Under the pieces are notes generated by a model. That model was not told where the DNA came from. It did not search any database and saw nothing but the letters and a program-made list of their open reading frames with translations. Positions 55,827-64,000 of a stretch of DNA of 64,000 bases are shown here, one piece after another. Source of the stretch: Arthrobacter glacialis. Its GTDB lineage: Bacteria > Actinomycetota > Actinomycetes > Actinomycetales > Micrococcaceae. Location of the stretch: NCBI RefSeq assembly GCF_002909445.1, contig NZ_PPXC01000002.1, forward strand, positions 1 to 64,000. Reading direction: 5' to 3'. Numbering within the stretch: the first letter of the stretch is position 1; each line of letters begins with the position of its first letter. A program made the translations under genes and the position numbers.

Positions 55827-56495
55827 CTAGCCGTGCCGAAACAAGGCAGCCTGCACGCGTGAGGCCAAGCCAAGCTTGCCCAGCACCCGCGAGACATGGG
55901 TTTTGACAGTGGTTTCAGAAATGCCCAGTTGCCGGCCAATCGAGTAGTTGCTGAGGCCCTCGCCCAGGCACTCAAACACCTCCAGCTCCCGGTCCGTCAA
56001 GACCTGGAGTTCGGGGCGTTGCCCCTGTGCAGGGGTCGGCCCGCTGCCGGGGGACAGGGCGGCTGCCACAATGCGGGCAGTCACCTCCGGAGCCACAACC
56101 TGGTCCCCGCCATGCACCCGCCGTACCGCCTCGGTGATGGCGACCGGTTCGGCGCTCTTGAGCAGGAATCCCGCAGCCCCGGCCTCCAAGGCGCCAAACA
56201 GGTACGAATCATGATCGAAGGTGGTGAGTACCAACACCTTGGCCAGGCCTTCGGCGCAGATGGCCCGGGTTGCGCCAATGCCGTCCAGGCCGGGCATGCG
56301 CAGGTCCATCAGGACCACGTCGGGGCGCAGGGCGCGGGCCATGCTCACCGCGAGGGCACCGTCACCGGCTTCGCCGACGACTTCCATGTCGGCTGCGGTG
56401 TCAACCACCATGCGCATGCCCAGCCTAATGGCGGCGTGATCGTCTGCCAGTAAGACTGAGATGCGCCGTGGTTCAGCGTCGTTGGGCCGTGTCAT
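55827..56495 (-). CDS. NarL/LuxR family response regulator
   Basis: A 222-residue two-domain regulator. The receiver domain has ADDH near residue 18, the phospho-acceptor Asp64 in VVLMDLRMPG, and the Lys in FLLKSAEP. The C-terminal LuxR-type helix-turn-helix reads LTDRELEVFECLGEGLSNYS and GISETTVKTHVSRVL. It overlaps its histidine kinase gene (stop/start ATGA), which defines the pair. Target genes are unknown; the divergent GAP-family gene next to the kinase is a candidate. Confidence 0.93.
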   Translation of the reverse strand: MTRPNDAEPRRISVLLADDHAAIRLGMRMVVDTAADMEVVGEAGDGALAVSMARALRPDVVLMDLRMPGLDGIGATRAICAEGLAKVLVLTTFDHDSYLFGALEAGAAGFLLKSAEPVAITEAVRRVHGGDQVVAPEVTARIVAAALSPGSGPTPAQGQRPELQVLTDRELEVFECLGEGLSNYSIGRQLGISETTVKTHVSRVLGKLGLASRVQAALFRHG

Positions 56496-57823
56496 GAGAT
56501 GGCCCCTTGGGAAGACGTGGCCGCGGGGGCGGCTGCCGTTACTGAGTTGGCTTCAGTGCAATGGGGAGTTGGCAGCGTGAGCAAGACTATCCACTGCCCG
56601 TCGCTGGGGCCTGCCGTGAGCGTTCCGCCGGCGTGGGCAGCCCGAAAATGCATGCTGGCTAGGCCCGTTCCGGTGCCGTTGCGCGGAACCGTGCTGCCCC
56701 CGGACCCGTCAGGAAGGGGATTGGTGACGCGCAAGAGAATAGTGTGGGCTGGACTTTGCGTGAGGGAAATGTCCATCCCCTGGCCGGGTGCGTGCTTGGT
56801 GGCGTTGACCAAGGCCTCGGCGGCCACACGGTAGATGACAGTCTGCAGGGGCAGCGGCAGGTGATGGCCGGCGTCGGGCACAGTATTTGAAAACAGTAGG
56901 CTGGTGCCAGCTCGTTGGTAGTGCGCCACCAAGTTCGGCAGATCGCTGAGCTTGCCCATCGTTTCCGTCAGCTCGCCCGCGTGCAGGAGCCTGATCATGT
57001 TGTTGAGCTCCTCTAGCCCGGCAACACTTTCCGCCCGGATGTGGCGCAGGAGGGACTCGTGGGGGTCCTGCACGGCGGCGCCGGACTGCAGGGCGGCGCC
57101 GGACTGCAAGGCGATGGCCGACAGCCGGGCGGAGATCACGTCGTGGAGTTCGCGTGCCATGTGCGCCCGTTCCTGCTCCAACGCCAGATCGTGGGCATTG
57201 CGCTCGGCCAGAAGTCTCTGCTCGGCGGCCTCGTGGACAGCGTCGGCCCGGGCAGATTCACTCTCGGTGAGTAGGTTCGCCTTGCGCAAGTTCCCCGCCC
57301 ATTCCACCGGCGTCAGCAAGGTGACAACAGCAACAACGGCTGCCGTGAGTGTTCCGGCAACACTGAGAGTCAGGGCAAAGGTGGCCAGCACCAGAAGCGC
57401 CGCCAAAACCCAGGCGCTGCGGGCAGCCAGCCGGGAAGCCTTGGCGGAGGCGAACAGCACTAAGGAGAAGAACAGCTCAAAGGCAAGCACAAAGGCACCC
57501 GCATGCCCCGCCAAGACGAAACCGACCACGGCCAGCGAACACATCCACGCCATGGCGCTCGGAGCAGTGCGGCGGAAGAGGACCCCTGCGCAGCCAAGCA
57601 CGGCGATGCCCAGCCATGCCGAGGCGAACGCCGCCACACGGATACCCCCGGTGGCAGAAATATTAGTGGCCGCCAGGAGCCAAAACAGGGCAAAATATCC
57701 GCCAGCCAATGCCATGTCTTCAACTTTGATGTTCGCCAAGGCACGAACATCAAGTCCCCGGTAGCCCTTGCGCAGGCGCGCCAGTGGCGGCCCTGGTGCG
57801 GCAACGGCTGCGGATTCTTCCAT
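56492..57823 (-). CDS. Sensor histidine kinase (HisKA_3 / NarX-DesK type)
   Basis: A 443-residue membrane kinase with about six helices in residues 40-185 and no large outer domain, so it may sense the membrane or an internal signal. The dimerisation helix carries the phospho-acceptor His in MARELHDVISARLSAIALQS; the next turns hold a short internal duplication (LQSGAALQSGAA). The ATPase domain has AAEALVNATKHA (N box) and GTGLASMHFRAA (G box). I use the ATG of MEESAAV, after GGAAG; an ATG 12 codons upstream is possible. The two genes form one operon. Confidence 0.9.
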   Translation of the reverse strand: MEESAAVAAPGPPLARLRKGYRGLDVRALANIKVEDMALAGGYFALFWLLAATNISATGGIRVAAFASAWLGIAVLGCAGVLFRRTAPSAMAWMCSLAVVGFVLAGHAGAFVLAFELFFSLVLFASAKASRLAARSAWVLAALLVLATFALTLSVAGTLTAAVVAVVTLLTPVEWAGNLRKANLLTESESARADAVHEAAEQRLLAERNAHDLALEQERAHMARELHDVISARLSAIALQSGAALQSGAAVQDPHESLLRHIRAESVAGLEELNNMIRLLHAGELTETMGKLSDLPNLVAHYQRAGTSLLFSNTVPDAGHHLPLPLQTVIYRVAAEALVNATKHAPGQGMDISLTQSPAHTILLRVTNPLPDGSGGSTVPRNGTGTGLASMHFRAAHAGGTLTAGPSDGQWIVLLTLPTPHCTEANSVTAAAPAATSSQGAIS

Positions 57824-57949
57824 CTGCCCATCTTCCGTTGCGAGGCTGCCAGCAGGCAAGCGGCGTGCCGCAATGTGGCACTAAGGTATGACCCGCACGT
57901 GGACCAGATGGCGGATGTGCTTCACGGCCGGTATTGCGACGCTGGGCGT

Positions 57950-58744
57950 ATGACCATCGCAATTTATGCACAACTCGCCGTCCTGGCCCTGATCGACAGC
58001 ACCAGCATTGGCACGCTGCTGATTCCGCTGTGGCTGCTCCTGCGCCCGGACGCCAAACGCCTGATGCCACGAATACTCCTCTACTTGGGGGTACTGGCAG
58101 GCTTTTATCTGGTGATAGGTGTGGCCGTGCTCAGTGGGGCCAGCTGGCTGTTGGGTGGTTTGTCAGTTGACTCGCTGGCACAAATTCCTGTTGTCCAGTG
58201 GAGCATGAGCATTGCTGGTGTCCTCATGCTGGGCTACGCGTTATTTGCCGGTTCCGGCAAGAAACCCGCGGCAGTGGGGGCTGCCAACCGCTTGGCCGGG
58301 ACATCACAAGGCGGCGCCGGGGCGCAGATCGCGGAAGATGCCTCAACGGGGCAGCGGCGCTGGCAGAACCGGATAGCGTCGGCGCTGGAGAGCCGTGGCG
58401 GCATTGTGGCCTTGGCGCTCATTGCCGGCGTGCTGGAACTGCCCACCATGCTGCCCTACCTGGCGGCCATAGGATTCCTGGTCAACTCAACCTTGCCGCT
58501 GGCCGGTGAGCTGGCCGTCTTGGCCATCTATTGCGTGGTGATGCTCATCCCGGCGCTGGTCCTGTTGGGTCTACGGGTGGGCCTGGGTGCCAGGCTTGAC
58601 CCGTTCCTGCACCGGGTCAGCAACAAGTTGGGAAAGTTCTCTGCTGAAACTGTGCTGTGGGTGGTGGGGATCGTCGGATTTCTGCTGCTGCGCTCGGGCC
58701 TGTCATACCTGGCCCCACTGGCAGCATGGAACCCGTTCAAGTGA
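57950..58744 (+). CDS. GAP family (Sap/sulfolipid-addressing-like) membrane protein
   Basis: A 264-residue protein with about six helices. It resembles the actinobacterial GAP family (PF11139-type), in which some mycobacterial members help move lipids to the cell surface. Features are the N-terminal LALIDSTSIGTLLIPLWLLL and the central VALALIAGVLELPTMLPYLA. A cytosolic loop of about 50 residues (KKPAAVGAANRL to GQRRW) splits the halves. Start is the ATG of MTIAIYAQL; an upstream ATG 14 codons away cannot be excluded since no strong site is visible at either. Divergent from the histidine kinase with about 125 bp between starts. Confidence 0.72.
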   Translation: MTIAIYAQLAVLALIDSTSIGTLLIPLWLLLRPDAKRLMPRILLYLGVLAGFYLVIGVAVLSGASWLLGGLSVDSLAQIPVVQWSMSIAGVLMLGYALFAGSGKKPAAVGAANRLAGTSQGGAGAQIAEDASTGQRRWQNRIASALESRGGIVALALIAGVLELPTMLPYLAAIGFLVNSTLPLAGELAVLAIYCVVMLIPALVLLGLRVGLGARLDPFLHRVSNKLGKFSAETVLWVVGIVGFLLLRSGLSYLAPLAAWNPFK

Positions 58745-58863
58745 CACCCGGCCGCCGTCAGCGCAACCCGGTCGCCGCCGTCGAACATTCAAAAGACCAG
58801 CCATCCGTTCGCCGCTGGTGGAAGACGTTCCCGCCACGCGCCGCCATTTGAGAGAATGGGTGC

Positions 58864-59493
58864 ATGACTTCTCTTGGAACCGGCAAAATGTCCAAACCCA
58901 GCAAATACACAGGCGTGGGCACCATCGTGCTGGCGCTCGTTTTCCTGGTGGCGCTGGTGTTTGCCGCCAACAACAGCACAGTGCTGGGCTGGATCATTGC
59001 CGCCATCGCGTTCGGCTGGTTGGTGCTCTCCACCGTGGTGTACATCGGCGTCCACAAGGCTGCCGCGTTTGGCGCCCGCCAGGTCGCCCTGGCCCAGGCC
59101 CAGATGGCGCAGCACAACAGTGCCAATGCCCCGGCCGACGGCGGCACCCACCTGGTCTCCGACGACGCCGGTTCACGCTCGGCCACGAAGGCACGCGATC
59201 TGAAACTGGACCACTCTTTCAAGATCATCAATGTTCAGATCGGCGTGGTCAACGAATACCTGGGCAAGGACCCTGAAATGGTGGCCCGCGCCCTGGAAAC
59301 CATTGACATTACTGCAGCCAACGGCCGCGGCATGATCAACCCCAACTGGGAAGCCCAAGAGGCCAAGATGGATGCTGCCATGGCGAAAAAGAACGCCGAA
59401 CGCCAGGGCACAAGCGCCAACGCCACAAGCAACACATCAGGCAAGCCCGCAGGCGAGGACGACGAGCCCGTTACCGGCGTCATCGTCGACTAA
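58864..59493 (+). CDS. Two-helix membrane protein, unknown function
   Basis: A 209-residue protein with two close helices at about residues 17-60 and a charged cytoplasmic tail (DLKLDHSFKIINVQIGVVNE as its most conserved-looking part), then a polar, low-complexity end. I do not recognise the family; similar genes are seen near trpS in Arthrobacter-like genomes, from memory. GAGAG precedes the ATG. Between the GAP-family gene and xth in the same direction with gaps above 100 bp on either side. Confidence 0.65.
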   Translation: MTSLGTGKMSKPSKYTGVGTIVLALVFLVALVFAANNSTVLGWIIAAIAFGWLVLSTVVYIGVHKAAAFGARQVALAQAQMAQHNSANAPADGGTHLVSDDAGSRSATKARDLKLDHSFKIINVQIGVVNEYLGKDPEMVARALETIDITAANGRGMINPNWEAQEAKMDAAMAKKNAERQGTSANATSNTSGKPAGEDDEPVTGVIVD

Positions 59494-59619
59494 ATCTTCC
59501 CCAGTCATTGACGTGGGGACACCTTTTCGCCGCGGCTGCTCAATTATGCGCAATACGCGGCCCGGACATACGCTGCACGGACCTGCGAATCGCAGCTACC
59601 TGCGGGTAAGGTGGAGCAA

Positions 59620-61507
<1,888 letters not shown>

Positions 61508-61509
61508 GC

Positions 61510-62067
61510 GTGCCAGGTATTGGTCAGAGCGGGGCATCACCTGTTCCACACGCGGACAGTTTGGGGGTCATCATCTCCTTGCCCGCGGCACTCGCCGCCG
61601 AGATCAGCGCCCGGCGCGCCGTGTACCAGGGCCCGGATGCCGCCGTCGTTCCTCCGCACATCACCTTGGTTTCGGGGCGAACCACTGACACGTGGGAGAA
61701 AGCTGCAGAACACGTGCGCTCGGTGGCCGCAACGGCTGCGCCATTTGTGATTTCACTGCGCGGGACGGGGACGTTTGAGCCTGTTTCGCCCGTGGTCTAC
61801 CTCAATGTTGCCCGCGGCGGCGCCGAATGCACCGAGCTCCATGAACAGCTGCTGGCAGGGCCCTTGGAACACCTGCTGGAGTTTGATTTCCTGCCCCACC
61901 TGACTGTTGCCCATGACCTTGACGAGCCGGCCATGACCTTGGCAAAATCTGAGATGGCCACCTTTAATGCTGACTTTGAAGTGGGCAGCATCGGGCTTTT
62001 TGACCATCTTGGCGGCGGCTGGGAACTGCGTGAGGAGTTGAGTCTTGGGGGAGGCAAACCAGCGTGA
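61510..62067 (+). CDS. 2H phosphoesterase / 2'-5' RNA ligase family protein
   Basis: A 185-residue protein with two HxT/S motifs, PPHITLVSG and LPHLTVAHD, which define the 2H phosphoesterase fold. Bacterial members (ThpR, LigT) act on 2'-5' or 2',3'-cyclic bonds in RNA or related nucleotides. It starts with GTG two bases after trpS, so coupled translation is likely. The N-terminal 18 residues before LGVIISLPA are polar and may not belong to the fold. Its end overlaps the next gene by 23 bp. The substrate is not predictable. Confidence 0.85.
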   Translation: MPGIGQSGASPVPHADSLGVIISLPAALAAEISARRAVYQGPDAAVVPPHITLVSGRTTDTWEKAAEHVRSVAATAAPFVISLRGTGTFEPVSPVVYLNVARGGAECTELHEQLLAGPLEHLLEFDFLPHLTVAHDLDEPAMTLAKSEMATFNADFEVGSIGLFDHLGGGWELREELSLGGGKPA

Positions 62068-63133
62068 GAGGGCCGGGACCGGCTATTTTCCGGGCACTGT
62101 AGCACCCGGAGTGCGGGCCAAACGGCCCCTGGCTGCAGCGCTGCAGCCACCCCCAAGCCCGCTGGACAGGAAGGCACTGGCTGCGTGGACGCAGTCCAAG
62201 CATGCTGCCTACCAGGAAGCTAAAACCGGTGGGAAGTTTGTTCCCAAGGTGGGCGCGCTGTTTCAGTGGCTCAACGCCAGGGCCGGGCAAATGTTTCCCC
62301 TGCGCATGTGGAACCTGTACACGCGCCGTCGCGGCCCGCTGCTGGCCGCCGGCAACGCCTACCTCATGTTCTTCTCCGTCGTTGCCATGCTGGTTGCCGG
62401 CTTCGCCATCTTCGGCATGATCGTCTCGGACAACCCGGTGCTCCAGGACGCTGTCGTTGACATGGTGGCCGGGACCACCCCCGGCCTGATCGACACCGGC
62501 GACGGCGGCCTGGCCACACCCGAACAGCTCCTGGAGTCGACCGATTTCGGTCTGACGCTCGTCATCTCCCTGATCGCCTTGCTCATCACGGCCCTTGGCT
62601 GGATCAACGGACTGCGTGAAGGCATTCGTTCGGTGCTGGGCCTGGCCCCGGACAGGACCAACCCTGTGTTGTCCAAACTGCTCGACGGCGGCACCCTCCT
62701 CGTGCTGGCCGTGGCACTGGTGCTCACCAGCGCCCTCGGTGCGCTGAGCACCGCCGCCGTGGGAAACATCAGCGAGTTCCTTGGCTGGGGCACGTTCCTG
62801 ACGGGCTTCTCCGCCCAGCTGGGCTCGGTATTCCTGATGTTCGTGCTGGATGTGGCGGTGGCCATCGTCATGTTCAGCATGGCCTCCCGGGTGCGCATGC
62901 CGCGGCGTGTGCTGCTGTTGGCATCTGTGTTTTCCGGTGCTGGCGCCACCATTTTGCGCTTCTTCAGCGCCCTGCTCCTGAACGGGGTCACCAACAATGC
63001 ACTCCTGGCGCCCTTTGCCGTGATTCTAGGCCTCTTTGTCTGGTTCTTCCTGCTCAGCCAGGTGTACTTGATTGCCGCAGCCATCGCCGCTGTCCGGGCT
63101 GCCGATCTGCGCCCCCGCCCCGCCAAGCCCTAG
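62045..63133 (+). CDS. YihY/BrkB family membrane protein
   Basis: A 362-residue member of the YihY family. A long cytoplasmic N-terminus of about 85 residues comes before the first helix (LAAGNAYLMFFSVVAMLVAG); later ITALGWINGLREGIRSVLG and GFSAQLGSVFLMF, with SMASRVRMPRRVLL, match the family. The TTG start is read from GAGGAG upstream; it overlaps the 2H phosphoesterase by 23 bp. Function unknown. This is the second YihY gene here; they differ in length and in all variable parts. Confidence 0.82.
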   Translation: MGEANQRERAGTGYFPGTVAPGVRAKRPLAAALQPPPSPLDRKALAAWTQSKHAAYQEAKTGGKFVPKVGALFQWLNARAGQMFPLRMWNLYTRRRGPLLAAGNAYLMFFSVVAMLVAGFAIFGMIVSDNPVLQDAVVDMVAGTTPGLIDTGDGGLATPEQLLESTDFGLTLVISLIALLITALGWINGLREGIRSVLGLAPDRTNPVLSKLLDGGTLLVLAVALVLTSALGALSTAAVGNISEFLGWGTFLTGFSAQLGSVFLMFVLDVAVAIVMFSMASRVRMPRRVLLLASVFSGAGATILRFFSALLLNGVTNNALLAPFAVILGLFVWFFLLSQVYLIAAAIAAVRAADLRPRPAKP

Positions 63134-63153
63134 CCGCCCCCAGCATCACCGCG

Positions 63154-63262
63154 CCCTCGCGCCAGGTACGGCGCCCCGTTCCGCACCCTCGTGCCAGGTA
63201 CGGCGCCCCGTTCCGCTCCGGGCGCCCCGTCCACGGGGCGCTGAAGGCGGAACGGGGCGCCG
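63154..63262. repeat. Duplicated arm plus hairpin between YihY gene and sdhB
   Basis: A 31-bp unit (CCCTCGYGCCAGGTACGGCG and the next 11 bases) occurs at 63154-63184 and 63186-63216 with one difference. The last 16 bases of each copy can pair with GCGGAACGGGGCGCCG at 63247-63262. An inner hairpin, GCGCCCCGT with ACGGGGCGC (63222-63241), lies in the loop. The design equals that at 12594-12691, with other bases. Confidence 0.82.
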
Positions 63263-63333
63263 CGGCCGGTGAGCAGGCCCCAAGCTGCCTGCAGGGAAAC
63301 CGCCGTCGTGCAGGCAAAGGCTACTGGGAACGC

Positions 63334-63367
63334 AAAAGCGCCGCCCCCACAAGGGAGCGGCGCTTTT
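63334..63367 (-). terminator. Intrinsic terminator of the sdh operon
   Basis: AAAAGCGCCGC (63334-63344) pairs with GCGGCGCTTTT (63357-63367). It works in both directions by composition, but lies 15 bp after the sdhB stop, so it ends the minus-strand sdh transcript. Confidence 0.85.
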
Positions 63368-63381
63368 ATCTGGAGCAGATG

Positions 63382-64000
63382 CTAGATGCTGCGGCCCAGG
63401 ATGGCCTGCTTGACCTCAGCGATGGCCTGCGTGATCTGAATGCCGCGGGGGCATGCTTCGGTGCAGTTGAAGGTGGTGCGGCAACGCCACACGCCCTCTT
63501 TGTCGTTGAGGATCTCCAGGCGCATGTCGCCGGCGTCATCACGGGAATCGAAGATGAAGCGGTGCGCGTTCACGATGGCGGCCGGGCCGAAGTACTGGCC
63601 GTCGGTCCAGAACACGGGGCAGGATGACGTGCACGCGGCGCACAGGATGCACTTGGTGGTGTCGTCAAAACGCTCGCGGTCCTCGGCGGACTGCAGGCGC
63701 TCCTTGGCCGGTTCGTGGCCACGGTTGACCAGGAACGGCATGACCTCGCGGAAGGACTGGAAGAACGGCTCCATGTCCACGATGAGGTCCTTCTCCACGG
63801 GCAGGCCCTTGATGGGCTCAACCGTGATGGGCTTGGACGTGTCAAGATCCTTCAGCAGGGTCTTGCAGGCCAAGCGGTTGCGGCCGTTGATGCGCATGGC
63901 ATCTGAACCACAAACACCGTGGGCGCAGGAACGGCGGAAAGTCAGCGAACCATCCTGCTCCCACTTGACCTTATGCAGGGCATCCAACACGCGGTCGGTG
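63382..64000 (-). CDS. sdhB: Succinate dehydrogenase iron-sulfur subunit, C-terminal part
   Basis: The gene runs off the window; about 206 codons are visible, lacking the start. Cluster ligands are present: the last part of the 2Fe-2S site (CAHGVCGSDAM and NRLAC), a 4Fe-4S site (CILCAACTSSCP) and the 3Fe-4S-type site (CRTTFNCTEACP). The subunit passes electrons from SdhA flavin to quinone at the membrane. As the last gene on the strand before a terminator, it fits the common actinobacterial order with sdhA upstream, outside the window. Confidence 0.95.
   Translation of the reverse strand, partial: TDRVLDALHKVKWEQDGSLTFRRSCAHGVCGSDAMRINGRNRLACKTLLKDLDTSKPITVEPIKGLPVEKDLIVDMEPFFQSFREVMPFLVNRGHEPAKERLQSAEDRERFDDTTKCILCAACTSSCPVFWTDGQYFGPAAIVNAHRFIFDSRDDAGDMRLEILNDKEGVWRCRTTFNCTEACPRGIQITQAIAEVKQAILGRSI

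Overview
The window is high-GC DNA from an actinobacterium, most likely a Micrococcaceae member close to Arthrobacter. The support is gene content: monomeric NADP isocitrate dehydrogenase, a DUF6350-purN pair, a ZTP riboswitch before glyA-folD, GTG/TTG starts behind strong GGAGG sites, and NarL/HisKA_3 two-component genes. This placement comes from reading the genes, not from a database search. No IS element, prophage, CRISPR array, tRNA or rRNA was seen.

Layout. 0-5.6 kb: a small exported protein, cspA with a structured leader, DUF6350, purN, DedA, small envelope proteins and a frameshifted WXG100-like remnant. 5.7-10.7 kb: a minus-strand peptidoglycan-recycling operon (nagZ, murQ, serine hydrolase, MFS transporter). 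10.8-17.2 kb: purH, ferritin, icd, an MFS protein. 17.4-22.6 kb: a complete branched-chain amino acid ABC operon (livKHMGF) ending in a perfect 74-bp palindrome. 22.7-28.5 kb: a Gfo/Idh/MocA oxidoreductase and a sugar ABC transporter behind a ROK regulator. 28.7-29.2 kb: a gamma carbonic anhydrase-like protein.

29.4-36.3 kb is a lysine catabolic locus: DavA-like amidase, PucR regulator overlapping an alanine-racemase-family gene, an APC permease and a DavB-like L-lysine 2-monooxygenase. 36.4-44.9 kb is a 5-oxoproline/D-glutamate locus. An NRAMP-fold transporter and a DUF1445 protein converge on a GntR regulator, a biotin carboxylase-BCCP, a fused PxpB-PxpC and PxpA. The same GntR-type operator (ATTGTTCAACAAT) sits at both outer promoters, and a 91-bp tandem repeat lies beside one of them.

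44.9-48.3 kb is one-carbon metabolism (purU opposite riboswitch-glyA-folD). 48.4-55.8 kb is accessory in character: a Gmad2/LysM protein, a protealysin-like M4 protease and an emfourin-like inhibitor in one operon, then AI-2E, K+ channel and YihY membrane proteins, a lipoprotein, and a leaderless repeat-lectin/metzincin protease followed by a HEAT-repeat protein. 55.8-64 kb: a two-component system, a GAP-family membrane protein, xth, trpS, a 2H phosphoesterase, a second YihY protein and the end of sdhB.

A theme across the window is that most convergent gene ends hold long, locus-specific inverted repeats, two of them with a duplicated left arm.
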